A DNA stretch of 37,823 nucleotides from Phycisphaeraceae bacterium (GTDB taxonomy: Bacteria; Planctomycetota; Phycisphaerae; Phycisphaerales; Phycisphaeraceae). Shown here piece after piece: positions 25,291-33,948 of this stretch; positions within the stretch are counted from its first letter, which is position 1; each line of letters opens with the position of its first letter. The DNA is taken from the NCBI GenBank assembly GCA_002704825.1, contig PAIY01000188.1, positions 1-37,823 on the forward strand. Direction: 5' to 3'. The notes under the pieces were generated by a model. The model saw only the letters and a program-made list of their open reading frames with translations, was not told the origin of the DNA and did no database searches. The translations under genes were made by a program, and so were the position numbers.

Positions 25291-26667
25291 ATGAGCGTAG
25301 ATATCGAACTCACAATCCAACCATGGGACCGCCTTGAGGAGTTGGTGGACCAACAGGACCGCGATGTACTTCGCACGTTCTGGCGGACATTGACGTCCAG
25401 CGAGTTGGCGCGCGCGGTCTCACGTATGGATGTCGAAAAGCAGCACCAGCTTCTGGGGTTACTCGATCCTGAAGATGCTGCGGACCTCATCGACGAACTG
25501 CCTCACATTCAGGCTGCTGACATTCTCGAAGAATTGCCCGCTGAACAGGCGGCCGCCATTGTCGATGAACTCGACTCTGACGAACAGGTCGACGTACTTA
25601 ACGAGCTCGACGACGATGACGTGGCTGCGATTCTCGAGAAGATGGATCCTGAGGAAGCAGACGACGTCCGTGAGCGTGTCAAATACAGTCCGGACACGGC
25701 AGGTGGTCTGATGATCACCGAATATCTGAGCTTCCCCAAGACCACCAAGGTCGTTGACGTATTGGCTGATTTACGTGCTCATGTCGAGGAGTACCAGGAA
25801 TTCGACGTTCGGTATATTTACGTCGTCGAATCACGATCACGCCCCAAACTCCGTGGGGTGGTTCGCTTAAAAGATATTGTCCTGTCGCCGGGTCATGTGA
25901 ACCTGATGGACCTGCGTGTGCTTGAAGCCAAGAGTGTGCCGGTCGTTGCGGACCTGGATGATCTGGAACACTTTTTTGATCGTTACGACTATTCGGCTGT
26001 CCCGGTTGTGGATTGGGAAGGCAATATGGTTGGGACGGTGTTGCGTTCAGACGTTCAGGAAGCGGTCGGCGAACGTGCTGACAAAACGTTCATGCGTTTT
26101 GGCGGTATTGTCACCGGTGAAGAGCTGCGCACGATGCCCACGGGATTGCGTGCGGTACGTCGGTTGGCATTCTTGCTGCCGGTGTTCATGCTGAGTCTGG
26201 CGTCGGCAAGTGTGATTGGTTTATTCGAAGAGACGATTAAAGACGTGACGGTGTTGGCGATGTTCCTGCCGTTGGTTGCCGGACTATCGGGGTGTAGTGG
26301 CAATCAGGCCGTTGCGGTGAGTGTCCGCGAGTTGGCGCTGGGTTTGGCGACTAAGGGCGACGTGATGCGTGTGCTCGTTAAGGAACTGGCGGTGGGCCTG
26401 ACGCTCGGTCTGGTCATGGGCAGTGTCCTTTTTGGGATCGCGTATCTCTGGAGCGGTGACACGCATGTGGCCATGGCCGTGGGGATGGCGGTGCCGATGA
26501 CGATTATGCTTGCGGTCTGTCTGGGTGGTGTTGTCCCGCTGATATTGACTGCGATTAAACTTGATCCTGCCATGGCATCGGGGCCGCTGGTGACCACGAT
26601 GACCGACTTTTGTTCCTTTTTCTCTGTCCTGATGATTGCGACGCATATCCTGCATATGCATGGGTGA
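25291..26667 (+). CDS. mgtE: Magnesium transporter MgtE
   Basis: A 458-residue Mg2+ channel of the inner membrane. Order: the acidic MgtE N-domain (about 30-130, with repeated DEDAADL, DELDSDEQVDVL, DDDVAAILEKMDPEEADDV), which senses cytosolic Mg; a CBS pair (about 135-255, with TAGGLMITEYLSFP and YDYSAVPVVDWEGNMVGTVL); and five membrane helices from about 290 (FLLPVFMLSLASASVIGLF, AMFLPLVAGLSGCSGNQAV). The pore-like GCSGNQAVAV and the last PLVTTMTDFCSFFSVLMIA are in the expected places. Start at 25291: AAGGA lies upstream. holA follows after 38 bases. Confidence 0.94.
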   Translation: MSVDIELTIQPWDRLEELVDQQDRDVLRTFWRTLTSSELARAVSRMDVEKQHQLLGLLDPEDAADLIDELPHIQAADILEELPAEQAAAIVDELDSDEQVDVLNELDDDDVAAILEKMDPEEADDVRERVKYSPDTAGGLMITEYLSFPKTTKVVDVLADLRAHVEEYQEFDVRYIYVVESRSRPKLRGVVRLKDIVLSPGHVNLMDLRVLEAKSVPVVADLDDLEHFFDRYDYSAVPVVDWEGNMVGTVLRSDVQEAVGERADKTFMRFGGIVTGEELRTMPTGLRAVRRLAFLLPVFMLSLASASVIGLFEETIKDVTVLAMFLPLVAGLSGCSGNQAVAVSVRELALGLATKGDVMRVLVKELAVGLTLGLVMGSVLFGIAYLWSGDTHVAMAVGMAVPMTIMLAVCLGGVVPLILTAIKLDPAMASGPLVTTMTDFCSFFSVLMIATHILHMHG

Positions 26668-26705
26668 ATTCACTAAAGGGGCTAGTCCCTCAAACACAAA
26701 CAACC

Positions 26706-27743
26706 ATGGCCAAACGCACGACGAAAAAATCCACATCCAAAGACATCTCACTCGACGAGAGCATTCGCATTTGTGTTCTCTACGGGCCGGAGATGATGCT
26801 CAAAAAACAGTACATGCAGCAACTGAGAACCATCATGGAGGAAGCGCATGGTGAAGTGCAGACGATCCAGTTCAACGCGTCGGACTGTTCGCTGGCAGAG
26901 GTGTTCGACGAACTTCGCAGCTATGGCTTGATGCAGCAGTACAAGATGGTCATCGTCGATGAAGCCGATGAGTTTGCCAAGGAACACCGTGATGCCCTCA
27001 CCCGCTATGCCGAGAGTCCGGTGGACCATGGGACGCTGGTGCTTCGCAGTACCAAGTGGAACAAAGGCAATCTCGATAAAGCGATCGACAAAGTTGGCTG
27101 TCTGATCAAGTGTGATGCACCGACCCCGGCTGTGGCTGCGACGTGGCTCGTTACCCAATCCAAAGTCCACAAATGCAAACTCGATAAGGCGACGGCCCAG
27201 ATTCTTGTCAGTCGTATTGGCTGTGACCTGATGCGGCTTGATGCCGAACTGGCCAAGCTGTCTCTGCTTGTGGAACCCGGCGCCAAAATTGATGAAAAAC
27301 TCATCGATCAGGTCGTCGGCCGATCCAGTGATGAGCAGGCATGGGTGGTTCAGGAAGCCATACTCCAGGCCCTGAGTAGTGGCAATGCCCTGGGCAAGAC
27401 GGCAGGGGGCAAGGCCATCGAAAAAATCCACGAGTTGGTGGACCTGTCCAATCAGCATGAGGTGCTGGTGCTTTACTTTGTCGCCGACCTGATGCGCAAG
27501 CTCAACGTCGCAATTCAGATGCGTAAAGCCGGTGCTGCCGATGCCGAGATATCACGACAGATGAAACTCTGGGGGCCGCGACAGACGCTGTTTATGAGTC
27601 TGCTCAGAAGACTGCCGGAGCATCGGGCAGGGGCGTTGCTCGATCAGGTGGTCAAAGCGGATGCAGGCTCAAAAAGCGGTCTGGGAAATGCGATGAGAAA
27701 TCTGGAATGTTTCTGCACAATTCTGTCCGATTCGTTAAACTAA
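26706..27743 (+). CDS. holA: DNA polymerase III subunit delta
   Basis: The 345-residue clamp-loader delta subunit opens the sliding clamp. Recognised by the start RICVLYGPEMMLKKQYMQQL (delta proteins use an ATPase-like but inactive fold, and no Walker A is present), MVIVDEADEF, LVLRSTKWNKGN, and the delta signature ILVSRIGCDLMRLDAELAKL, ending in the C-terminal collar helices. The start ATG at 26706 begins MAKRTTKKSTSKD, a basic tail not found in most family members; a TTG-type start upstream (26610) is unlikely because it lies inside mgtE. mgtE lies 38 bases upstream on the same strand, so co-transcription is possible. Family assignment is good for this divergent group. Confidence 0.87.
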   Translation: MAKRTTKKSTSKDISLDESIRICVLYGPEMMLKKQYMQQLRTIMEEAHGEVQTIQFNASDCSLAEVFDELRSYGLMQQYKMVIVDEADEFAKEHRDALTRYAESPVDHGTLVLRSTKWNKGNLDKAIDKVGCLIKCDAPTPAVAATWLVTQSKVHKCKLDKATAQILVSRIGCDLMRLDAELAKLSLLVEPGAKIDEKLIDQVVGRSSDEQAWVVQEAILQALSSGNALGKTAGGKAIEKIHELVDLSNQHEVLVLYFVADLMRKLNVAIQMRKAGAADAEISRQMKLWGPRQTLFMSLLRRLPEHRAGALLDQVVKADAGSKSGLGNAMRNLECFCTILSDSLN

Positions 27744-27802
27744 TGTTTACCTGTTCGACGTTGGATGATGTCGAATCCTGACAATCAAACATGCACAGCG
27801 CA

Positions 27803-27817
27803 GGCTCAGGATGAGCC
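27803..27817. other. Short hairpin between holA and the lipoprotein gene
   Basis: GGCTCA-GGA-TGAGCC, followed by a run of C. It has no T-run directly after the stem, so a classical terminator is unlikely. A second, looser inverted repeat (TTCGAC, ten bases, GTCGAA) lies at 27754-27775. Confidence 0.3.
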
Positions 27818-27897
27818 CCCCCGGAACCCCCGAAATTTTTGATACCGGCTTGACGGTGTCGTCATGGTGGCTGCGGGAAAATTGCATTGGAGGCAAG

Positions 27898-29259
27898 ATG
27901 CGTGAGGCGACTGGATTAAATGTCGGATCCCTGGCGAAGCTGTTATTCACAGTGGCTGTCTCATTGACACTCCTTGGCTGCAGCATGCTGGGGCAGTCGG
28001 ATACCAAGGCGGAGAACAACACGCCGGACATAGCTGCCGAGCCTCTTGTTGCTGTCAATACCACGGACACTGATCAAACCGCTGCAGATGACGATCTGAA
28101 TGCCAAGATTCAGGCTCATGCCGACATGCTCCTTGAAGCACTTGAGCGTCAGCAGGCTCGTCAACGTCAGCAAGTCCAACGTAAACCCGATACCCGTCAA
28201 ACACCTGTTGCGACGACCAATCCTCTCCAGCAAAACAAGCCCACGCCGGACCCGCAAGTCAATCGGCTTGCATCGGCTTTGGATCAGCAGCGTGGTTCAC
28301 GACCAGCGTCATCAAGAACCGTCACCGATGCCAACCCGTTGCCCGAAGTTCAATGGCTTGATCTGCGTACCGCTGAACCGGTGGTACCCGCTCCCAAAGC
28401 CAATGTCGCTTCCACCAGGTCTCAGCCCACGCCCGTTGTCGAACCGACGCCTGTTGTGGCACCGGTGCCGATTGTCCCTGCAACCAATGCCATTGTTGAG
28501 CCTGCTGACACGGCGACCTTGACGCACAAACTCACTGCCAACATTCGTCAAAGTGATCAGACTGCCTTGCAAAAAGCTCTGGCACTTTCGAGCCTGTCAT
28601 TGAGCTGCAATGAAAACCTGCTTCAGCCTTCGGACTTGCGGGATTTGAATCCCAATGAATTGCAACAAGTCCGCAAGATGCACACGCTGGTATTGCAGAC
28701 CCTGCTCAAGCAGTCATCGGAAAAGGCAGATGACAAGCAACCCGGTGCGGATCAGCAGTCGGCTATGAACGATCAGATCAATAAGCTCTTCGGCCCCGCA
28801 TCCACCCGCATTGGCAAGATCGAATTCTGTCGCACGGTCTCCGGCTATGGCGTCTATGAACCCTTTGAGTCAACCACGTTTTTAGCAGGTATCGAACAAC
28901 CTTTGATTCTTTACGTGGAACTGGAAAACTTTACGAGTATCCATGACGGCCAGCAGTTCCGAGTTCACCTGTCACAGGAAGTCGCCCTGTACACCGATGC
29001 TGATGGCGTGCGCGTCTGGCATCTGCCTCAGGAACGCATCGTGGACGTTTCACGCAACAAGCGTCGGGATTTCTTTACCGTTCAACTCCTTCACCTGCCT
29101 GCCCGTCTTGGTGTGGGTAAGTATCGTTTGAAAGTCCGTATTCACGACGTCAATGCCAGCAGCTTTGATGAAGTGACCGTGCCCATCACACTGGTCGCTT
29201 CGCAAAACACAACCGCCCGTAGTGGTGAGAAACCAGTAACCAATCTGCGGAATAACTGA
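27898..29259 (+). CDS. Putative lipoprotein with Pro-rich linker and C-terminal beta domain, unknown
   Basis: A 453-residue protein. The N-terminus has a hydrophobic core and lipobox (LTLLGC, Cys28), so it should be an outer- or inner-membrane-anchored lipoprotein. It is followed by a charged helical stretch (LLEALERQQARQRQQVQRK), a Pro/Val-rich low-complexity linker with repeated PTPVV/VPIVP units, a helical section, and a conserved-looking C-terminal beta domain (GKIEFCRTVSGYGVYEPF to VTVPITLV). I do not recognise a family. The start at 27898 has GGAGG five bases before the ATG; the frame upstream to 27811 is out of the ribosome context. The 3' end is followed by two weak hairpins and then a mobile-like repeat. 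Confidence 0.75.
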   Translation: MREATGLNVGSLAKLLFTVAVSLTLLGCSMLGQSDTKAENNTPDIAAEPLVAVNTTDTDQTAADDDLNAKIQAHADMLLEALERQQARQRQQVQRKPDTRQTPVATTNPLQQNKPTPDPQVNRLASALDQQRGSRPASSRTVTDANPLPEVQWLDLRTAEPVVPAPKANVASTRSQPTPVVEPTPVVAPVPIVPATNAIVEPADTATLTHKLTANIRQSDQTALQKALALSSLSLSCNENLLQPSDLRDLNPNELQQVRKMHTLVLQTLLKQSSEKADDKQPGADQQSAMNDQINKLFGPASTRIGKIEFCRTVSGYGVYEPFESTTFLAGIEQPLILYVELENFTSIHDGQQFRVHLSQEVALYTDADGVRVWHLPQERIVDVSRNKRRDFFTVQLLHLPARLGVGKYRLKVRIHDVNASSFDEVTVPITLVASQNTTARSGEKPVTNLRNN

Positions 29260-29265
29260 GCCAGT

Positions 29266-29310
29266 CAATCATTTTGATTGGATTAAATGACGCGTCGTTT
29301 TTGTCATTTA
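29266..29310 (+). terminator. Weak hairpins after the lipoprotein gene
   Basis: CAATCA-TTT-TGATTG (29266-29280) is followed by TAAATGAC, eleven bases including TTTTT, and GTCATTTA (29284-29310). Neither is GC-rich, but the TTTTT just after GACGCGTC could act as a weak terminator. Confidence 0.35.
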
Positions 29311-29350
29311 GAGCAGTACAAAGAATTAATCTCCATGCGATCATCGCTAT

Positions 29351-29442
29351 CGTCATTCCCGCGCCCCCGGAAGGCGGGAATCCAGTGGCATACAGTAGAA
29401 AATTGCAGATTCCACTGGACTCCCGCCTGCGCGGGAGTGACG
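29351..29442. repeat. MITE/REP-like inverted-repeat element, copy 1
   Basis: A 92-base element with ends CGTCATTCCCGCG and CGCGGGAGTGACG, which pair with each other. Inside are ATTCCCGC...GCGGGAAT and CCAGTGG...CCACTGG. The same element recurs at 37759. This copy carries an extra seven bases (CCCCCGG) in the first loop relative to the second copy. Elements with the CGTCATTCCCGCG end are common intergenic repeats in many Gram-negative bacteria. It sits in the 346-base gap between the lipoprotein and O-antigen-ligase-like genes, where I see no gene. Confidence 0.87.
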
Positions 29443-29605
29443 GAAGGTGGAGATCATGATTTGGAATGTTCTAAACCGCCTGGATTTCACAAGCAGTCTA
29501 TCACTGACAATCGCTCTGCGATTTGGGATACTTTTCTTGTCAAAACACCGAATGAACCGAAAAGTATAGTGATATACGGCATTTTGCAGGTGATGGAGTT
29601 TTCCT

Positions 29606-31969
29606 ATGTCCCAATCGCAATCGGTACCCAATGCACAGTCAGCAGTACGTGCGGCTGAGCCTAAAGTTGAGCAGTCATTGCGTTGGCCGGATCATGTGCT
29701 GACGGTGTTGTCGTTGTGTGTGTTGGCTGTGGTGCTGGTGCAGATGATGGTGCCTGTGTTGCCGATCATCCATTTTGATGTGGACCCGCGGTCGGAGTCT
29801 GCTGGGACAGCGATCACGGTGATGGGGCCGATCGCCAGTGCGTGGATATCGGTGATCGGGATGGGGCTCAGCGCCCTGGTGATGATCTTTCACCATCTGG
29901 CGGGGCGCAAGATTGCCTGGACCAGTTGCATCCTTGCCATGATCGGCATGGCGTTTTGCTGGTATCACATGGAAGACAATGTCCAGAGCATGCATCGTTC
30001 GATGCTCTGGGCTGGGGCGATGGCCATCGCATTGGCAGGCCGACACCTTGCTGAACATGATCGTTTAAGACGGTTGGCGGTGGCATCGCTCCTTGCCATG
30101 CTTATCCCGATGGCATTTGGTTCGATCATTTTCGTACTCATCGAACATCCTGCGACTGTGAAAATGTTTCAGGAAAATGAAGAGGCCTTTCTCTCAGCAC
30201 GCGGTTGGGCCAAGGGCTCAGCTCAACATCAGCTTTATGTCCGACGTTTGATGTTCAATGATGCGACAGGTTCGTTTGGTTTATCCAATGTGTATGGCTC
30301 GATACTCGCTTCACTGACCTTGCTGGGTGTAATTGTCAGTGGTCATGTTGCAAGACAGTGGCGGGCGACATGGGCGATGGTCCCCGGCGCTGCAGTGATT
30401 CTGGGGTTGGCAGCGATTTACCTGACACATTCCAAAGGCGCTGTCGCGGTGTTGATTGCGGGCGGAATTCTGTGTTTTGCCTGCTGGTGGATCAGTCGGA
30501 CAACGGAACGCTCACGATTGACCTTACCTATCCTTGCATTGCTGTTGATTGTCGGAGCTTCATTGGCAGTTGTTGCCCGTTATGAGTTTGGTGGTATTCC
30601 CAAGTCGGATAAGGGCGAACGCAGCCTGTTGTTCCGATTCCAGTATTGGCAAGGCGCAACGCGCGTGGCAGGTCACATGTCATCAGACACGCTTTTCTGG
30701 GGACTTGGCCCCGGTCAGTTCAAGCAAGCTTATGTGATTTACAAAGACCCACTGAATCCCGAGGAAGTCACCAGTACACACAACGTTTTCATGGACCAGG
30801 TGCTTTCGCTTGGGATAGGGGGACTTTGCTGGAGCCTGCTATTGGTTGGCTGGGTGTGCAAGGGGGGGCAACTGGCTGGGGAAGAGCTTACCGGTGTTCC
30901 CGATCCCCATGCGTTGTTATCACCCAAGGGGGTGAAAGACAAAACCATCATTGTCGTTTGCGCTTTGGCATTGATGCTCTTTGGCTGGCGGTTTACGGTT
31001 CAGTCCATTGCGCTGTTGACGCCTGAATCACTACTTGGATTCACCGGCGGGGCGATTGGTTTTATTGTCCTGACAAGCGTACTCATCAGTGACGGTTGGT
31101 TGACCGATTCAGCAACACGAACGGGGTTGTTTGTTGCTGCAAGTGCGCTTTTGATTCACAACCAGATTGAGATGACCTTCTTCCATGAAGGTGCTTGCAT
31201 TGTTGCCATGTTCGTGGTTGCCTTGGCCGGTGCAGGACATTTGCATCGCGGTCGTGACAAAACCGAACCCAACGAAAAACCCTTTGTTCTCAGACTTGTT
31301 CTACCCATGTTGATGATCGCGTTGATGGTGATGACGATCACCCGTGGCGCCAAGCCGATGACAGTCTTCCAAGGATACCTTGCCAACGCCGCATCGCAAT
31401 TGCAGTTGTCACATGCCCAGAATCAGGCCGGGCGCAACGGCAGCGATGCGTTTCTCAATGCCATCGGCTATCTGGAGCAGGCCAATGCCACCATCCCCAA
31501 CTCACCCAAAGCATGGCATTGGCGGATTCAACTGCTGGCGGAGTTGGCTCAAGCGCAGCATCAAATGGGACAGATCAGTCGCGCTACTCAGATGTTCACC
31601 CATGCCGAAGCGCTCAGCGCCAAAGCCATGGAAGCTTGCCCGAAGAACCTGACGATCATGCGACAGAAAGCCAATCTGCAGTTACTGGCTGCTAGATGGT
31701 TTGATGAACCGGGGCGTAAGTTCAACGCCATCTCAGCCTGGAGTGAGATCATTCTGCTTAACCCCTATGGGCTTTCGGACCACCTGGCGTTAGCGGATCT
31801 GTATTGGGAAGTCGGTCGCGTTGCTGAGGCCAGGACGATGTATGAGAAAACCATCAAGCTCAGCGATCAGGCGTATCTTGATCCGGGTAAACAACTCTCG
31901 GAAAAAGATCGTGACCGTTGTTTGATGCGTATCCGCAAAGCCAGTGAAAAGGTTAATGCTGGTTCGTGA
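29606..31969 (+). CDS. O-antigen ligase-like (Wzy_C) membrane protein with a TPR-like tail
   Basis: A 787-residue protein. About ten membrane helices fill residues 25 to 590. The periplasmic loop segment around DTLFWGLGPGQFKQAYV and THNVFMDQVLSLGIGGL is the family signature: the E/D...S-H-N pattern of WaaL/Wzy_C ligases. These attach or polymerise a polysaccharide on the cell surface. The C-terminal 200 residues are helical with TPR-like periodicity (WHWRIQLLAELAQAQHQMGQ, EPGRKFNAISAWSEIILLNP, VGRVAEARTMYEKTIKLS). The ATG at 29606 follows GGAG. No other glycan gene is nearby, so the partner polysaccharide is unknown. The gene ends just before the inverted-repeat element at 31996. Confidence 0.82.
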   Translation: MSQSQSVPNAQSAVRAAEPKVEQSLRWPDHVLTVLSLCVLAVVLVQMMVPVLPIIHFDVDPRSESAGTAITVMGPIASAWISVIGMGLSALVMIFHHLAGRKIAWTSCILAMIGMAFCWYHMEDNVQSMHRSMLWAGAMAIALAGRHLAEHDRLRRLAVASLLAMLIPMAFGSIIFVLIEHPATVKMFQENEEAFLSARGWAKGSAQHQLYVRRLMFNDATGSFGLSNVYGSILASLTLLGVIVSGHVARQWRATWAMVPGAAVILGLAAIYLTHSKGAVAVLIAGGILCFACWWISRTTERSRLTLPILALLLIVGASLAVVARYEFGGIPKSDKGERSLLFRFQYWQGATRVAGHMSSDTLFWGLGPGQFKQAYVIYKDPLNPEEVTSTHNVFMDQVLSLGIGGLCWSLLLVGWVCKGGQLAGEELTGVPDPHALLSPKGVKDKTIIVVCALALMLFGWRFTVQSIALLTPESLLGFTGGAIGFIVLTSVLISDGWLTDSATRTGLFVAASALLIHNQIEMTFFHEGACIVAMFVVALAGAGHLHRGRDKTEPNEKPFVLRLVLPMLMIALMVMTITRGAKPMTVFQGYLANAASQLQLSHAQNQAGRNGSDAFLNAIGYLEQANATIPNSPKAWHWRIQLLAELAQAQHQMGQISRATQMFTHAEALSAKAMEACPKNLTIMRQKANLQLLAARWFDEPGRKFNAISAWSEIILLNPYGLSDHLALADLYWEVGRVAEARTMYEKTIKLSDQAYLDPGKQLSEKDRDRCLMRIRKASEKVNAGS

Positions 31970-31995
31970 TTTTTATCGCAGGTGTTCTTTGCACG

Positions 31996-32153
31996 AGAGC
32001 GTTTCCAGCAATTCATGTTCAACGACCCTATCAAAGGGATTGGTGATTAGGGATTTGGGATTAGGGCTGTTATTCAGGTACCGCCTTGTATTTTGTCTTT
32101 ACCCTAAATCCCTTATCTACCAAAACGTGAAAATGAATTGCTGGAAACGCTCT
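31996..32153. repeat. 158-base element with 21-base perfect terminal inverted repeats
   Basis: AGAGCGTTTCCAGCAATTCAT at 31996-32016 is the exact reverse complement of 32133-32153. The middle has a second, looser pairing: GATTAGGGATTTGGGATTAG on the left and CTAAATCCCTTATCTACC on the right. The whole could fold as a long hairpin. No clear target-site duplication is visible. It sits between the O-antigen-ligase-like gene and ispE, which converge on it, and looks like a non-autonomous MITE-type insertion or a structured 3' region. No gene is supported in the 31970-32254 gap. Confidence 0.85.
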
Positions 32154-32218
32154 AAATGAAATGTCTTCGATCCATGGTAACCCAGTCAAGATAACTCGGC
32201 TAGGTTCACAAAACCCAA

Positions 32219-32230
32219 GGCATCAATGCC
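32219..32230 (-). terminator. Weak terminator-like hairpin after ispE
   Basis: On the minus strand GGCAT-TG-ATGCC is followed by TTGGGTTTTG. The stem is only five bases (seven with weak pairs) and the T-run is broken. It lies 25 bases after the ispE stop. Confidence 0.3.
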
Positions 32231-32254
32231 CGGCCAAAGGTGAGGTATGATCAT

Positions 32255-33175
32255 TCAGATTTGCGTCTGCGTGGCGATGCACTTGAGGCCCATGGTTTGG
32301 GCAATGTGCTTGACGGCATCGGATGCCGTAGGTGCATCGGGATAGAGCATGAACATGGTCGAACCCGAGCCGGTGATGTGAACCGGATGCTTGAGCAAGG
32401 TCGTGATCTCCTGCTGGAGCTTGGCTAACTCCGGCTGGACTTTGCATGCAGCGGACGCCAGATCATTAAAGGGATCAGACGGTTTGATAGCCAGTTTCCC
32501 CGCCATTTGCTGAACCATGGACAGGTCCGGTTCCTTGCCGGTGTTTTCCAGCAGTTGGTCGAAGGCTTTGTAGACCGGTCCGGTTGGACATCCAAATGGT
32601 GGGAAGATCAGAACCATATTCAATTGGCCATGCAGTGAGATGGGGGTGATGATTTCCCCAAGGCCGGTCACAAGGGCGCCGTTGTGCTTTTCCTGCATCG
32701 CATGAACCACAAAGACAACATCACTGCCTAGCTGTTGGGCCAACTCCGTTAACGTGAGTGTGGTCAATTGCAGGTCAAAGAGTTGGTTGAGCCCCACGAG
32801 TATACCTGCAGCATTGCCCGAGCCACCGGCCAATCCTGCCCCGGCGGGGATGCGTTTATTGAACTTGGCATGGACGGGCAAGTTACGACCGGTGAGTTCC
32901 TGCATCAACTGCCAGGCCCGGTATGCCAGATCTTTTTGCAATGGCCAATCAACCTCACCCATTGTCGAATCGTCTTCAGGATGCAGCTTGACGAATTGGA
33001 TGTCAAACTGACTGATGTCTTGCGTTTGCATCAAGGTCATCTGGTCACCAAAATCCAACGTGCACATCAGACTGGCGATGGGGTGCATGCCGTTAGCCAG
33101 AGGCGCACCGACAGACAACGCCAGGTTAACTTTGGCCGGGCAGTTTAATTGGATGGTGGACTGACTGGGAGTCAT
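32255..33175 (-). CDS. ispE: 4-diphosphocytidyl-2-C-methyl-D-erythritol kinase
   Basis: The fourth step of the MEP route to isoprenoids: ATP-dependent phosphorylation of CDP-methylerythritol. GHMP-kinase blocks: the start LNCPAKVNLALSVG, then the ATP loop IPAGAGLAGGSGNAAGIL, GSDVVFVVHAMQ, and the C-terminal VHITGSGSTMFMLYP. The length (306) is normal. The ATG overlaps the TetR-type regulator's stop codon (TAATG, one base), so it is translationally coupled to that gene and read from the promoter before it. The residue pattern PAGAGLAGGSGNA is intact, so it should be active. It is the only MEP-pathway gene in the window. Confidence 0.92.
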   Translation of the reverse strand: MTPSQSTIQLNCPAKVNLALSVGAPLANGMHPIASLMCTLDFGDQMTLMQTQDISQFDIQFVKLHPEDDSTMGEVDWPLQKDLAYRAWQLMQELTGRNLPVHAKFNKRIPAGAGLAGGSGNAAGILVGLNQLFDLQLTTLTLTELAQQLGSDVVFVVHAMQEKHNGALVTGLGEIITPISLHGQLNMVLIFPPFGCPTGPVYKAFDQLLENTGKEPDLSMVQQMAGKLAIKPSDPFNDLASAACKVQPELAKLQQEITTLLKHPVHITGSGSTMFMLYPDAPTASDAVKHIAQTMGLKCIATQTQI

Positions 33176-33921
33176 TACAGAAGCGTCATGTCCTCGGAAG
33201 ACTTTTCCTTTGCTGCAGCATTGGGCATCTGCAAGTTGGGCATGATCACCACTTCAGGCGTCTGCTGTGGCTGTTGCTCTTGAGCCGGTGTCACTGCCTG
33301 GGGAGCAGCAGCCTGAGTTTCCGCCACGACCGGTTCGGCGGGGGCGGCAGGCAGTTGGCCAAGCTGACCGAGGGTCTGGTTGAGAATCTGGTCTTCAGGA
33401 CGATTGAGAATGATCAGGCCATGGAGCATCGCCCAGAGGCTCGCCGCTTTGGACTCATCACCGAGTTGCTCGCCCCAGTGACCGATGATCGCTTTGACGA
33501 CCTCCGGCAGATCGGTGTCGAACTGACTCTTGCATGCCAGCCAGAACATCAGACGGTAGGCTTCGGCATCACCCGTTGCCAGGCGACAGTACATGCCGAT
33601 GCTGCGGTCGATTGGACTGCCGTTTTCCAGACCCACGACGACGGGCTGGAGCAGTTCCTGGGTCACGGCAGAGAGCAGGTCACGTTTATCCTTGAAGTAG
33701 CGATAGATCGAGCCAATGGCACAATCCAGACGCTTGGCGATCCGACGGATGGTCGTCGCCTCATAGCCTTCTTCGCGCAGACAGAAAAACGTCGCTTCCA
33801 GAATCTGGGTGCGGCTAAGCTGAGCGGGGGTATGTGGGGGTTGATGGTGGGCAGCCGGTTCCGATACCGGTGCTACATGGCTGGAAACAGCCTCGTTGAT
33901 GCGATGATTGGTAGCTGTCAA
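33175..33921 (-). CDS. TetR/AcrR-type transcriptional regulator
   Basis: A 248-residue protein. The TetR-type helix-turn-helix is at about 36-80: ILEATFFCLREEGYEATTIR, then RIAKRLDCAIGSIYRYFKDK RDLL. A helical ligand-binding core follows to about 180, and then a flexible Pro/Gln/Ala-rich tail of about 50 residues (APAEPVVAETQAAAPQAV...), unusual for the family. The start is the TTG at 33921, decided by AAGGAGGTG, a near-perfect Shine-Dalgarno six bases upstream; no ATG is in frame nearby. It is the first gene of an operon with ispE, overlapping it by one base. An inverted repeat overlaps the ribosome site, so autoregulation is likely. The ligand is unknown; regulation of ispE would be by co-transcription. 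Confidence 0.88.
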   Translation of the reverse strand: MTATNHRINEAVSSHVAPVSEPAAHHQPPHTPAQLSRTQILEATFFCLREEGYEATTIRRIAKRLDCAIGSIYRYFKDKRDLLSAVTQELLQPVVVGLENGSPIDRSIGMYCRLATGDAEAYRLMFWLACKSQFDTDLPEVVKAIIGHWGEQLGDESKAASLWAMLHGLIILNRPEDQILNQTLGQLGQLPAAPAEPVVAETQAAAPQAVTPAQEQQPQQTPEVVIMPNLQMPNAAAKEKSSEDMTLL

Positions 33922-33922
33922 G

Positions 33923-33940
33923 GTTCACCTCCTTGTGAAC
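33923..33940 (-). promoter_or_regulatory. Inverted repeat framing the TetR Shine-Dalgarno (candidate operator)
   Basis: On the minus strand GTTCAC-AAGGAG-GTGAAC: a perfect six-base inverted repeat whose loop is the core Shine-Dalgarno of the regulator. As DNA it could be a TetR-type operator right at the predicted transcription start; as RNA it would hold the ribosome site in a loop at the 5' end. Confidence 0.5.
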
Positions 33941-33948
33941 AAGACCCC

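Noticed and set aside
31996..32153. Possible small RNA or CRISPR-like unit in the inverted repeat region
   Set aside because: Only two arms in opposite orientation, no direct repeats with spacers, and no promoter that I can defend.
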